Source of the DNA: Syngnathus acus
Lineage: Eukaryota; Chordata; Actinopteri; Syngnathiformes; Syngnathidae
DNA length: 64,000 bases
Direction of reading: 5' to 3'
Assembly: GCF_901709675.1 (NCBI RefSeq)
Contig: NC_051094.1
Span: forward strand, 10,720,501 to 10,784,500
Shown here: in pieces, positions 21,251 through 36,200 of the stretch
How positions within the stretch are numbered: position 1 is the stretch's first letter
Layout of the letters: every line of letters begins with the position of its first letter
Program-made: the position numbers and the translations under genes
The notes under the pieces: model-generated
Databases searched by the model: none
Told to the model about the DNA's origin: nothing
What the model saw: only the letters and a program-made list of their open reading frames with translations

Positions 21251-24200
21251 ATGGGACTGGAGAGAAGGTGGCTTCAGGCGATCACCACCACTCTTGCCAT
21301 CTTTCTGCTAAGTGAGTATGCTAATACGATATGGATTTCACTTTAAGATGCAAATAGTTGCACATATATTATTTTGCAGTCTTCGTTTATTTTTGATAGT
21401 GATTTCTCAGATCGATTATTCAAACAGATCAATGATTCAAACAGCTGGAACTGTCAACTGCAAAATGTCCGCACTATGTAGCCTACAAGTAACAAACCGT
21501 ACAATAATCTACTAAATTGTAAGCCGGGAACTAAGCGTATTACATTACAAATAAAACCCATTAAATCTCTTTTAAGCACACTTGAAAATCAGAAAAAAGG
21601 CATATTTTCATCTAAATGTTTTCATAATTTATGTGAGCATTGGATGACAAAGCAGAGCCCTCTCTGGCTCTGTGCTCAAGTGTTTTCTTTTCTTGCATTT
21701 GTCAGTCCACTTGGCTTCACCGCATTGCCAAGTTGCCTGCCACGTCAAAGCATCGTTTAGCAGTTGGCACATGTTGCTGTTAAACTCAGTATAGGCAGCG
21801 AGATGATGAGCACACTGGCACGGCTCCCTCTATAAAGCAGAAGGGTTATTGCAATTCGCTTAAATGACAGAGAATTGGGGCCAAAATGCAACTTAAATAA
21901 CATCTCTGGGTGTGGAATTAGATCAATCTGGGATTTATGCTGCTCTCAACGGCAGGCACGCTTCTTTTAGTGCATGTGTGTGAGTGTGTGTGTAAGGCGG
22001 GGGGGTTGGGGGATTGATTGTGCTGGTCCTCTAACCATGTGTGTACCCCAGTGGGTGGTGGGAGGTCAGCCGGAGGGAGCACAGAGAGGCCCGCTGCCCT
22101 CGATCAGAGTATCAGCCCCTTTTACCCCGCCCCCCTGTGGGATTAAAGTGATGACCAGACCAGATGAGCAGTAGAGCAAACACTGGCACCCAGTAGCGCA
22201 CACGCCCACGTGAGCACATGGCAGCGAGGGAGTTTTCCGACACGGAGAGGAGAGGAGCTACTCCAGGTGTCACTAATGGGATTGCGGTGTGTTTGTAGGC
22301 TTTGCCACCATAAGATCTTATCACCAAATGGCACATCTTACATGCCTCCGACTGCGCACTGGGAAAATGCTCACCCCAGTTCCACTTCAAAATGTAGCTT
22401 TGAGCTTTATTTTTTTGACCTCTCCCTTTGCTCTCTCAAGCTGAAGCACGTTTTTAATAGCAAGCGCTTCATCCCAAGATCTGGCAGCTATTGCTCTCTT
22501 TAAATGGCTCAAATGCTGTCTTTGGAATCATACATTCATTTCGTTCCCCCTAATCACGATATAGCCAGGGATTTTTTGAAATATATTTGCTACATAGCTC
22601 ATTCATTAGTCAAATAAAAAATAGTTCACAAACACTACCTAGGTGCGTCGTTAATGACGCCATTGCTGCCGCCGGCGTACGACACACTCTTTTAACATAT
22701 TGACCCAATAAATTAATTATGATAACATTGCATAGTTTTAAGATATTTTGAAAACATTGTCTGTGTCCTGTTTTTCTCATCAGCCCAAAATGCAGCCATT
22801 TGCTTTATCTTGGTCATATATTGTTTTCTGCAGGTGTGTCTCAAGGTTTGTCGTCAGTTGTTCGTGGCAGAGAGGGGGGCTCTGCCGAGCTGGGCTGCAG
22901 TCTCGCTTCAAAATCTGACGACGCCACCAGCCCAAACATCTTCCCGCTACATGTGGTGGAGTGGGTGCGGCTCGGTTACAGCGTTCCCATCCTAATCAAA
23001 TTTGGGGTGTATGCTCCTCGAGTTCATCCCAACTACAAGGGTAAGAGACTCCTTCAGCTTTTCGTTCACTTTTTTCAGTTTTACTTTCACACTAGTAAAT
23101 GTCGTCCCTGACAGGGAACTTTCAAACTTTGGACATTAGTCTCAGTCGTTTGAGTTTTATTTTACACTCACTCAAAACACATTTAGAATGACTTCAGGTG
23201 CTCAGTGTTTGGTTTTCCTTTCTGCCATAAGAGCAGCAGCGGTGGGAAAAAGAGGCGAGAATGCCTCCTCCGTTCAAATGGAGGCAGCTAGGGGGTGGGG
23301 CAGCTCTGCAAAGAGCAAGGGGGAGGGTACAAGAAGCTATGCGCATAGTGGGATTAAGTGCAGGTGGGGGCTTGGTGGTCCCGATGACAGTGTTTTTTAT
23401 TAGTATGCAGAGGGGTGACCCAGTAAGAGATTGCCAGTGGAGAAGGAAGGATGAAGCATGTCGAATAATGGGAGTTTTCTTGCTGCAGCGCTATAATCCC
23501 GTCATTGTCTAACCCTGAACAAAAGACAAAGAGGGGTATCACTACCTCCCCTTGCTTTACAAAAACCTAAAGGGACCATTAGGACAGGCCAAATCCCATC
23601 CTGTCCCTAATATGTCATGGAAAAGTGCTAGGATGCTCACCTACATGTGTACTGCAAACATCTGGCAACAAGAGGAGAAGCCCTCACGGGGCTGTAACGT
23701 GCACCTTGGTGGAATTTATTAACGCCACATTGATTGTGTGAAGCTACAAACAGGATGCTTCCACTGAGCAATTGGGCTACATGTGTATGCGTGATAGGCC
23801 GTTAACTGTGCTATTGTTTCTGGGCAGTCATCTGGTATTTTTCCAGTCCCACACAGACTAAATAACATTCTTGGGCACTGTTTGGGCTATTCCCGTATTT
23901 TGGCCTAGCCATTCCGTGTGTGTGTTATCTGCTTTGAGCTTTACCCCCGTCTGCATTAGATCCTTATGCCTCCCCTCCCGCTGGAGGCAGATGGCAGCAT
24001 ATGATGCGTGTCAGCGTTGCCGCTCTAATGTATCTCACCCTCAAATTACAGTGTTGGGGGGTTTTATGATGACTGTTGACTTGATGGCAGTTTCCAGAAT
24101 GTTGTCCGTGCTTGTCTGACATCAGAAACTGAAACCAGGATGTGAGTGAAGTATAAACTCCATAAATATAATCGTAAAGTGAGGATTCCCCTGCCGTTTA

Positions 24201-27200
24201 GAGGTGGATTTATACAAGTGGCAGTTAATGCGACGGCGCCAGACTAGACTGCATAAAATTTTGTGATCCACCTTTGGTAAACTCATTGCAGGTGAATAAT
24301 GATATACAAGTATCTCAAAGGTCTTTATGTGTGTTGCTTTGTTTTAGTCTTGCTCTTCTGTGTTAAAGAACAATTAAGAATCAAGCAATGTCTCAGTATT
24401 TTAGTCTATGAAATTTATTTTTTAATTATATATTAAAAAATAAATTTCATGTAGGTCATCAGGTATTTGAGGAGACTTCAGAATGGCTTCCTTCCTTTGC
24501 TCCTTTTAAGACACCGGTCTTGTCTGCTTCAAGTGAATCCGAAAGGTATTGGTGTCCTTCAGCCCTCTCTTGTTTCACACCCAGCATGCCCTGCAGGGCT
24601 GAACATCACTGAACACATAACAGAGGAAACAGCCAGATCAACTCTGTACTGACATGCTATTATAGTCTGTTTGAGCCGGATTTGTTGGAGAAAAAAAAAA
24701 GAAGTGGGGGTCCGTTGGTGTCAGGGAGGTTTACTGTTGCAGGGCGAGATCAAATAGCTCCCGTGTGCTGAGGAAAATCATCAGAGACGGTGAGCAGGAG
24801 AGTTCGGCCCGAGGCCACGGCAACAATGGGTAAACCCCCCCAAGTCTCTGTAGGCCTTCATTATACTCGCAGTGGATCCTTCGAGCATGGGAGAGGTTCC
24901 GGCATTTTTGCACGCATACACATTCACACTCACACACAAACATTCTCACACGCACACTACATGCACACTAACACACACACACACTAGTCCATGCACAAAT
25001 ATGGTAATGCGATGTCATTTGGACATATTGCATTCATTTCCCAGTTCGCTTCAAACTGGTGAGTTTTGGATTCCAGTACCGCAATGTTCTGAAATAGATT
25101 GTGGTCATAATCCATCGAAAATCGATCGAGGCATCTTGTTGCTAATTACTTTGAGTTGCTAATGGGCATGTGCTGTTGGTTGGGCATATTAAAAGTTCGA
25201 AAGTCAGAAATGTTTTTAAACAAGGCTGCAGTTCCACCCATTAATTTTCTATACTGCTTTTCCTGGAAGGTTACTAAAGCTAGATCTTCTCCCAGCTGAC
25301 TTTGGGCAGACTGGTAGACTGGTCGGTCACCTGCCAATGACACAGCATAGAAAATATTCATACTTTTTCACCTTCACTCTATGTCAATATTCCGTCAGTG
25401 ACCTGACATTTACATGCATGTTCATCTCATAGAAAAAGGTGAGACACACTACAGAAATCCGAGAATATTTACTGTTAAGAGGCTGAAATTCCAAGGATTT
25501 AGACAATTTTAACTTAAACAAGGTCTCTACACAATGAATCGATTATCGAAATAGTTACGATTATTTTGATAATTGTCTTGTCGATGTATCGATTAAATGT
25601 TGCTGCTGTAATTTAATGATTTCTACCGGTAGTTTGTATAAATTTGTCATGCACCTTTTTTTTGCCTAAGTGCAATGTCACTTCAGTTTACGCCTGGTAT
25701 GTTATTTAGGTTAGTATGCTCGCTAAGACGATTGATCAATTGGGATTCCAATTCATGGTGGTTTGTGTTTTGAATCATTCACTTGCTGAATGCAGTCATA
25801 TATATAACATAGGCTCAAAACTGAGTACATGCTAGATGTACAGTGATGCTTCACTTATTATTCTTTGTCTGTAGTGTTCAGCTCAATCAATCCAAACTGG
25901 GTGTGCACTTTTATAGTCCTCTCTCTTTTAAGTGCTTTGCCACTATAATGTGACATTTATAGGCAATTACAAACCTTTCTTGAGGGGGGCAGTGGGATCA
26001 ATTAGTTGCAAATTTTCACAGTTTGTGGAATTGCTCTGTCACTTGGCAGAGGTTAATTGCAGTTTTCCCTCACGACTGAAAATCTGCAAGTAATAACAAT
26101 GTGGCCAAAAAGCTCTACTTTTATGTGGTAATCAAAACTCCTCAACGCACTTCAACATAATCCCTTGCTAGCAAGATACTACAACATTGTAACAAAGCGC
26201 AACTTTTGTCTAAACGAAGCTCTTGACATCACGTCAACATGTTTCTTTAGCATGGAGATGCCCCAAAATTGCATTAAATACCTTTTTTTTTGCTTTGGCC
26301 TGACCTCAAAAACACCAAACATCTGAGTTTTTCAGCAAATAATCGTATAAAATAGCATAAAAAATGACCGGATCAGCTACTTTGTAAATTTGCGACTATG
26401 CTCGCAAGATCATCTCCAGTTTAATAAGAAGCTGCTCCAGAGGGCGAAGACCCACACCCATTAATCTAAAATTTCCATTTTTCCCATGTTGTACTTTACA
26501 CAGTAAGTGTAAGATGATTAGAAACAATTACCAACTCTGGGATTTACAATGGAAGACAGTGTATTTATGTAGTCACGTATGAATGAAACGAAAAAGAAAA
26601 AGTGAAGTAGGGGTTATTTGGCGGTGATCAAGTGATCAAAGTGTAATTAAAGACCACCCACTTTCTTTTAACCGTGATATAGTAGTTGTGATTTTCTTCC
26701 CTCTTCAGCTAAGTAGTGTAGCTTTATAAATTCATCTGTGTTGGAAACCACTAATCCAAGTCCTGTGAGGTGAATTTAGATGAATGTGCAGTAAATAATA
26801 CTGCTAAATACTTTGTTGAAACTGCTCAAGCTCTGCAAGAATTTCAATCAAAACAACATCAGTAGACAAAGTGAAATTGTTCCTCTTTTATCCAACAGCA
26901 ACTTGTTTTTCCTATTATAATTATTCCAACATGATGTTTGGCAAAAATGTTGTGTTCTTCGGCTTGGAGCCAAGTTACTCCATGCCTTTGGTTGGTCACT
27001 GATCACATTCCAGATGATGAGTTTAGGGAAGTTATAATTTAAGGGTAATAAATATACTGCTATCATGTCAGAGTGCCAATTCCTGTGGCGAAGCTTGGCA
27101 CGTGAGGCGAGTGTGCTTAATGGTGCAGGGGTTAACAGAGCTGGACAGAGTGAGAGGGCCAGAGTTAACTGTAATCTATATCACGACAAAGAGCTATTCA

Positions 27201-30200
27201 TAAGAGGCTTAAACTGATTAGGGGGACAGGAGGATTGAAGAGGGAAATTTGGGGGGACATGAGGGGGGAGCTGTCAGAAGCATGGGGCCAGGTCCCAGAC
27301 TTATGATTGTATTCAAATCAAAACATATCCCACAATGCACCTCTGCCCCGCTCGCTTACGCACATTCGGATGGGCAAAGAAAAGCAGTGCTGATGCTATT
27401 CCTAACAGGATCATCTTTCTTCCTCTGTGACTTAAATGTATCTCGTGTAATTATCTCAAAGAAGTCAACAAGTTTTGATGAGACAAGTTTACATTTTTAA
27501 ACGAGGTGGAAGATTCAAAGAATTGTGCTTTTGTTTCACCCAACAGTTGAACGTGCATCTAATGCAAATTCTAAATTCATGAATAAAACAGGAAGAACTG
27601 AGGAATTCATTCATCCCACCTGGAAAGTGAGAGTTTGAGTCTAGCTTTGTGGGAGATGTTCATTCATACAGCATCAGTGAACAGGCATTTCCATTATCTC
27701 CACTTGGATGCACTGACCTGTTGGAGCAAGGGTTTGTTTTAAGGAAGACTGGACCTATCATGTGATAGCTACCGGAAGAAAACAATTCGGAGCAAGAGGA
27801 TGAAGGAACGCTCGGGGGAGACGCAGCCTTTGTGCCAGCCTTTCTTTCTGTCGTCCACCATATAGTCTAATGATGTTTGTCCCTTGAAGCAGAGGGAGTG
27901 ATGAATGTGTCTATAGGGGAGTTACGGAGCATAGAGGTCAGAAGAATCCAGCTCTTATTGGTTGTCAGTGGATTATTGATGCTCACAATTGGAGTAACCT
28001 CTCCATAACCTCTCAGTACTCACTTCCTTGTTGTTCTACTCGTATGATAGATGATTGTATGTGCTTGTAGTATTTCCTTATGCATGGGCATCACCCCGTA
28101 AGTAATGCAGCCTTAAAGCAGAGCACCTGCCAATTGCCAGTTTGAGTTCAAGTTCGGAGACTAGGCCTTGAAATGTGTGTGTGTAGAGGGGGTGAGCAAC
28201 ATTTATCACTCAGAGTCAGCCTTTTGTTTGTCTCTAGGCCGAATAGAAAATGGATTCTTTTTCTCACTCCTCTTATGGTGCCTCAAAGTGTTTCCGTGCA
28301 GCACTTTCAGTTTCAAATCTAAACGGGTTTTCTCTGTCATTTTCTCAATTCCCCCCATCCACGCGCTCCATCCACACTCCCCTATCAATGCAGCCATGTT
28401 TCTACAGCAACTGAATTCAAATCTAAACCTACTGTCCGGATTTTGCTTGGTTTCGTCGCTATGGTAACAGGCGAGAATGCAGAGTAGTGGGGCGGGGGCC
28501 ATCGTCCCTTTGTAGTGATGGACAAGAGCGAGGCAGCGGGAAAGGGTTAAACGTCCAATAGAGGAGCTGCAGTCCCTCAGTGGTGAACCTGCGCGGGCAC
28601 CACATTTTGAAAATCAACACGTGACCACGTGACGCTAAAGCCTTGAGATCAGCACACTGTTTGGTTTTTTTTTTTTAAATGCACAGTCAAGCGCCGTTAG
28701 CTACAGGAGGATTAGTTGTTTTTGTGATTTATGTGAAAATGTTTTTTCTCTCAGAGCGCAAAGCACTTTTAACTCCATATCTAAGTGGAATGGGAAAATG
28801 AACAGTTAAAAGAGAACATAGCTGAGGTTATCCCCTCACCTTTTTCTCCCCATGCCTCCCTCCCTCCCTCCCACTTGTTTGGTCAATGCTGACCTGAGCT
28901 TCAAGGCATTTTGTTTGTTGGAGCATCTCAGAGGAGAGTATTGGCCATCCAAAGCTTGACGAGGTCAAGTCAATAATTAAACGTGACTATTAAGCACAGC
29001 AACAGCCCCAGTCAGGAATGTGGGGTTAATTATAAGCCATTGTTGCCTGTCTATACTCACAGCATGTGTGTTTCACCCTGTCTGGAGGCTGTGTCTAAAG
29101 TTAAATGAATTTCATAGCTTTCAGGCTCGGTTCCAGACTATGCTTTGTAAAGGGAAGTCAATAGCGTAGCTATTATGTTCCTTTATGCAATACTTGCTTC
29201 AAGGTTCTTGGGTATTTTGTCAATATTTCTTCCTGCATTCACTGTCTGAATGTGTTGTTGCTGCTGTGAAATATAATGCGAGGTGCTGTGCGAATAGATT
29301 CAAGAAAAGAATTGAAAATGTATGAGTATCTTGCAAGAAAGAATAAGAAAGGAATAAATTGATTTGATTGTTCGCCTACATAAGACAAGTGTTTTTTTCC
29401 CTCCGCGAAAACAAGAATGACAAGATGCTGGGAAGGTCCCAAGATTGACTCTGTTTACTTTCAAACAGCTTTAAGCCATGGCCTGGTATGAACGTGTGCG
29501 TTTCCCCCTCCTGCGCACGCACACCCTCCTGTCGTTAAAAAGGCTGAGATTGAAGGGGGTAAAAAAGAGTTCATTGAGAGACAGAATAAAAGAAAGTACG
29601 TGTGTGGTGGTGGTGAGGGGGGGTAACTTCGGGCAGCGGTCACCAGGCAACCGACAGATCAAGTTTCAAAGCCTAAAAGGGAGGTATAGAAAAAGTACGC
29701 TGAAGGGGTAGAGTGGATTCTGGGAGTTAAGACAGCGAGAGATGAAATATGTGTGAAAATGTGTAGTGTAGGCATGACCACCCTTTGAAGATGTTGTGAT
29801 GGCATATTATTTAAATTTTATAGTCATGGCATGCATTCATTGTGAAAATGAATTCGCAAATCCCCCCCCCCCGATGCCGTGAATCATTTCTCACAAATAT
29901 CAGCGGCGCAGCTGTTTTATTTGCGAACATAACGTTTATGACCGGCTAAGGCCTTTGTGTCGTGATCCCTGTGTCATCGACACTGTAAGCTCCTCTCTCA
30001 CATGTGCTGACTGCGGCGGTCTGGCTGCCAGATTGCACTGACCCCCTCATCTCTCTGTCCCTCACCCCTCCTCCCTCAGGGCGGGTCTCCCTGACCCGCG
30101 GCGCCTCCCTGCTGGTGGAACGGCTAACCCTCGAGGATGAGGGCTGGTTCGAGTGCCGCATCCTGCTACTGGACAGCAAAACGGACGACTTCCAAAACGG

Positions 30201-33200
30201 CACGTGGACCTTCCTCTCCATCACAGGTGCAGCACTGCAGGGCTTGGGACAAACAAGAGCTGCTCGTCAAATGCTGGCTCATCACTGGCACTTTGATTGT
30301 TGACATCTGAGGCGGCATGTGGCTAAAAAGGCACTGGGACACCAAACTCACACTGTTATGCCACATGACAGTCTGTGTGTGAAGAGCGCAACATGCCTTT
30401 GCACGTGTCTTCCCTGTAGCAAGAAAACATTTGAGGAAAAGGCATGTCACTTATCAACTACCGGTACGCTATCAGTGCCACAATTATGCCCAAAGAAGAA
30501 GTTATTGAGTGTGAAAAGCAGATATCATTTTATTGTACTTCACTCAATGAAGGGTTTACACGGGGTGCATTAGGTTGCTAATGACCACAGGACACAATTA
30601 ATTCTTGTACATAATTGTGGTGCATCAGTGCACATATTGTATTTCATTTGAATACATAGCTCAAAAAAATTGGTGATGTAATCCCAAAATGGAATGAAGC
30701 TTGTATTTATTTTTAGCTTGGATGGGTCAAGTGAGTGCAAGGATCAAAATGACACAATAGGTAATCGCGATAATTTTTGTTGTTGTTAATGTTTTTCCTA
30801 CCAAACCAGATTTCAACCCAAGCTACACGATGGAATGAGAGAACCCTAACTATGTATGTAACAAAAGATAAATATATTTAGCTGTTTCATCTGTGCTGTG
30901 TTTGTTTCAGCTCCGCCAGTGTTTATCAAGACACCACCAACTTTTGTGGAGGTTTTGCTCGGAGACTCTCTGACGCTCAGCTGTGGAGCTCATGGCAACC
31001 CTCGCCCAAGTGTTGTGTGGCACAAAGATGAGAGCCCAATCGAGAAACATGAAAAGATCAAGGTGAGGAAGATTACTAATTTGTATTCATACATTTAAAT
31101 TAAAACTCAAGAGCTCCGTCACCGTTGTAACCTTTTGATTCCAGTGCAGCAGTTTACCACTCAACGACACTCGCAACTGCCAATTTTGCTCCCTACGTTG
31201 TATCTTTGTATATTTTTTCCTCAGGTGCTCAACGGTACCTTGTCTTTGACCTCAGCCACAAGAAACACTTCAGGAGTCTACAAATGTCATGTTTCTAATT
31301 CAGAAGGCAACCTGACGCATGCGATGCAGTTGCAGGTCAAAGGTGAGTGTTGGAATGAAAAGAAAAAAAATGGTTCCTCCCCGTTAACCATGTGCGGGGA
31401 TGTGCTAGCAAGCAAAACAAGGATTAAAGCATTTGAAAGTACAGTAGTGCAACTCAAACTAAACAGGAAAATCAATTCAACCATAGTGCCACCTTCTGTC
31501 CATCTCTCGTTACTACAGCAATGATGGACCTCAATCTGTACAGGGTCCACTCGTGGTAATTATTGTTTTCTTTGACTTTGTCAATGCAGGTCCTCCAATT
31601 ATCATCATTTCGCCAGAGGACACCACTCTTAATATGTCCCAGGATGCAGTTCTGCAGTGCCAGGCTGACGCTTACCCTTCCAACCTCACATATGAGTGGA
31701 TGAAACAAGGACAGAATGTTTACCATATTGAGTGAGTCTCATTTATAATTACATCAGATTTTTAAAAAAGTACCGCAAAGAATTGCTAACACAATTACAG
31801 ATTGAATTCAAATGCTGACGACAAAAATATATAAAAAACTGGTTTTTTTTGTTTTTGTTTTAGATCTTTAAAATCCAGAGTGAAGATTTTGGTGGACGGA
31901 ACCCTTTTAATCCCGAATCTAATTCCAGAAGATGCTGGAAACTACACTTGTGTCCCAACAAATGGGATACTAACTCCACCATCAGCCTCAGCACATCTTA
32001 AAGTGAAACGTAAGATTATTTTCCGTTTAAAAGGAAGCCCTTGTGTAGCACCACAAATCAACTGTTTTTGTTACAAATCATCTAATCCACGGCAGATCCA
32101 GCTCGAGTTGTACGAATGCCTCGGGAAACCTACTTGCCATCTGGCATGGAGGGGGTCATTGTGTGTCCTGTCCAGGCGGACCCCCCGGTGCTGTATGTGA
32201 ACTGGACCAAAGATGGGAACCATTTAAATCTTGACAATGTAAGTTGTGGGATGTTGCACTACTCTCTGCACTACGCATATCAATTCCGACGCAGAGAAAT
32301 ATTATTTTCCATCTTCAGTTCCCAGGCTGGATGGTGAACTCTGAGGGCTCGGTTTTCATAGCAACGGCAAACGACAATGCTGTGGGCATGTACAGCTGCA
32401 CTGCGTATAACAGCTACGGCACCATGGGTCAGTCTGAGCCCACCAAGGTCATTGTGCAGGTACGCCAGACTGCCCCCACTGTGTTTTGTTTCACAGAATC
32501 TTTTCCTCGCTCGTGTGACAAAGGCTATATTTCTATGTTCCAGGATCCACCCGTATTCCAAGTGCCTCCTCGGCCTGAGTATCTTCAGGAGGTGGGCAGA
32601 GAGTTGCTCATCCCTTGTGAAGCCGATGGAGATCCTGCGCCAAACATAACATGGAGCAAGGTGGCGTTTCTTTGCCTACTAACACACTGATGATTTCCGC
32701 AAGTGATTGTTTTTTTGAACGGACGTGTCTTCCCTTGCAGATTGGCCCTATTCCTCGTTCTCAGTACTTTGTGTTGGCTAACGGTTCCCTCCTGCTGCAG
32801 CCTCTCAGTAAAGACCACCACGGGGGCTGGGAATGCTTGGCCTCGAATCGTGTAGCAACTGTCAGTGCAGGCACTGTGGTGATGGTGCTTGGTAAGTGGG
32901 TCCATGTCAAGAGTAGCAATATTTGGGACAGAAGTAAAGCTTGATCAATCTGCACAAATTTGTGTTAAAACCGGTTCTGTGTTTTGCTCAGGTACCAGTC
33001 CTCATGGTGCGTCTTCAGTATCTGTGAGCACAGAGATAAACCAAGCTAATGTATCTTGGGTGCCTGGGTTTGATGGTGGATACACCCAGAAGTTCACTGT
33101 TTGGTAAATAACATGGACAGTGTCACAGTTTAGCATGCAAAAGCAAATGCTAACATTTCTTTTCTTTAAAAAATAAATAAATTCAGGGTGAAGCAAGCAT

Positions 33201-36200
33201 CCAGAGGTAAACATGAATGGGCATCTTTACCGGTGCCCACATCCAAAAACTACTTGTTGGTCACCAATCTTCTGGCTGCAACAACTTATCAGTTCAGTGT
33301 CCTACCTCAGAATAAACTCGGCTCTGGACCTTTCAGTGAAATTGTTACTGTAAGAACTCAAGGTATGTGAATATTTTTGGTGCTTTGACATTTCTAGCCA
33401 CGTTTGTATTGGCATGGCCCTAAATCTGCTTTGTCCACCTAGTTGTGCCAACAGAAGCCCCAACTATCATCACCACTCTACTAACACTCGAACCGCCCAT
33501 CATCTTGTCTGCTAACCGGACACGACAAGGCGTTCTCCTCCAGTGGTCACCTCCTGAGATTCCATCCTCTCCCCTGACAAGTTATGTGCTGCAGGCTCGT
33601 CGGAATCAGGGCCAGTGGGTCATCCTCAGCAGCAACATCAGCGCCAATGAGAGTGAAGTCCTTGTACAAGGACTTCTTCGCGTAAGGAGAAATTCTTATT
33701 TTTTACTGGGAATCAAGCAATATTGTTTGTCTGATGATTCGGATTCTCATGTGTCAATATTTCATTCATTCACGAATTGTTTTCACTTAATGTTAAGTAA
33801 ATCAAATCTTCCTGTTGCTCAGGACTCCAGTTATGATCTGAGGCTGATGTCCCGCAGTAATCAAGTGCGCAGTGAACCAAGTGATTTTGTCAGTATATCT
33901 ACTGCAGGTAATTTACAAACGCTGGAACTTGCATATTTAAAAATATGTATGTATTCCAAAATCTGATTGTTTGTCTGATTGGACGACAGGGATGGAGATG
34001 TACCCCCTAAACCCTAGTTTCTTGGAGCTTGTCCCTGCACCCCTCCTTGCAGGCGTGGTCGCAGGGGTGTGCTTCCTTTTCATTGCCATCGTGCTCTCAT
34101 TAGTCACAGCTTGCTATATGAGAAACTGGAGAGAGCAGCGGCGCCGGAAGAGACAACAAGGTAAAACATGAGCAATACACAAAAATATATATTGATTTTG
34201 TTTAGTGGAAAGCATTTTTTTTTATCATGTTGTCCTTCTCGTAGATGTCCCATCGGCTTTCCAGAAGAGTCCATCTTCTGAGTAAGTGTCCCAGCTGACT
34301 TAATGTATAGTAATAAATTATTATCGTGGCGATGGAAAAGAAAACTGCCAATGCATCGTAATGTTTCAAAGTCAAAGTCTGCTTTATTGTCAATTTCTTC
34401 CCATGTCAAGACACACAAAGAGATCGAAATTACGTTTCCCATGTTTTACTCATTTGATTTAAGTTCTACATTTCTGTAATTTTCATGATTATTCTTTCTT
34501 TTTTCCCTCTCAGAACTCGCTCTCCACCCCGCAGCCCAGACAGTGTCTTGAAGCTGAAACTGTGTCCACCCATTCCCTTCTTCCCCACTTCCTCCTCACA
34601 TTATGATCGCTCCTCGTTCGATAAAGGCAGTCGAGGAGAATACCAAGACCAGCGCAAGCAACTTCTGGCCAACTCATCTCCACCACCGCATTACACACTC
34701 TTTGAGAGCCACCTGGGGTCCCAGGCTCCTTCCCCAACATCTTTGGAGTCAATTCACAGAGGCCCAGATGGACGTTTCATAATCCAGCCTCTGATAGAGA
34801 GTTCCAGTCCCACCAAAAAGAAAAATCTCAAGGATATCTTGCAAAGCAATGGCGGCGCAAGTGGCTCAGGAAGCAACCGGACATCGTTTCGAGACTCCCC
34901 CAAATCAAGTATCCTGAGTTCCGACAAGGGTTCGCCACCTACTGTGGATGTCCTGGAGATCAGTAGGTCTCCCTCCTCCCCTGGAAGAGTACGGGCCATT
35001 GCTCGGAACTTCTCCCGTCATGGCTGTTTTTACTCTGATGATGAACATGGTTCCGAGAACCTCCTGGAAAGAGCAAGTTTCTATTCAGACAACAGTGAGA
35101 AAAAAACAAGTGACTCAATGAAAAGGCATCGCAAGCCAGCCCGTACTGAAGACCTTTTCCCCATTTTGTCAAGAAGAACCTATATTTTGGATAGCGAAGC
35201 AGACGGTCCACTGACCTCAGGCTATCGACAAATGGCCAGTCACCTTACCGATGACAGCACACTTATCACACAACTTGACAGTGAACTGGAGAGCGATAAC
35301 ATCCAAAAGTGCATCCAACTGGCCAAGGAGAGGGAGGAAATGGAGCGTGAGCTCCAACGCTACACCAGCAATCACAGAAACCAAGATGATGGGAAAGAGA
35401 GCCCAAAATGTAGCGTATCCCAGTCAGATGAAGAACCTGTCTGGAAACTACAAGATGTTACGCTTCGTCAAAAACACAAGCCCTCAGGACACACGAGTCG
35501 GGTCGCAGACTATCGAAGGGCGTGTTACTTTGGGAGCACGAGTAGTCCTACGGACCGAGTTCCTACATCTCACATTGAGTGGGACATTAGCCCTGTTACC
35601 GCCGTAACGAACCTTGTTCCGGCAAAGAGCCACTGGGAGACCCCATCGGCAGTATTACAGCAGCTACAGCATGCTCATTTGTGTGCAGAACCTACAGAGT
35701 CCCTTCATTCTCCGGTGACTCAGAACACTTCCCTTCCCGTGCCTTCCACAGAGGTGACCTTTGAAAACGCCACAGTTCGATGCTTAGCCACGTCGCCCAG
35801 AGCCAAGTCGCTGAGCCCTCACAGAGATTTAGCTCTGAGTAGTAAGTCCATGACAGAAGGCCTCCAGGAAACTAGTGTCAGCGGTGCCACTTCCCGCTCC
35901 AGGAATTCATATGCTTATGGCACTCGGAATTGGAATCCAGCTTCTGTGAGTCCTTTAGTCTACAGTAAGCGGTCTGCGAGTCCAGCTTTTACTGTTTCAT
36001 CATCATATGGAGCCGCAAAAGATCCCGGTCCCTCAAGTAGCCCTACCTCACCCTATGAGCATCAGGTTAAAGCAAATGGCAAAGGCGATAAACACAAAGG
36101 CTGCAATGTCCGTCACAGTTTGGGATCAGAACCAGAAGGTGTCCGAGCACGCTCCAGAAGGAGTGAAAAATGTTTGTTCTCTGATAGTCCCAGCCCGATG

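Larger units (their letters stand above)
23041..30079 (+). other. Large intron of igsf9 inside Ig domain 1
   Basis: About 7 kb separates the two halves of Ig domain 1. It contains a CA microsatellite (24912-24985), a repeat fragment (25228-25345), a decayed element fragment (25531-25600) and a C run near 29868. Segments near 27100-27240 and 28910-29040 are balanced in composition with TAATTA-like motifs and might be conserved regulatory elements. That is an impression only. Confidence 0.5.
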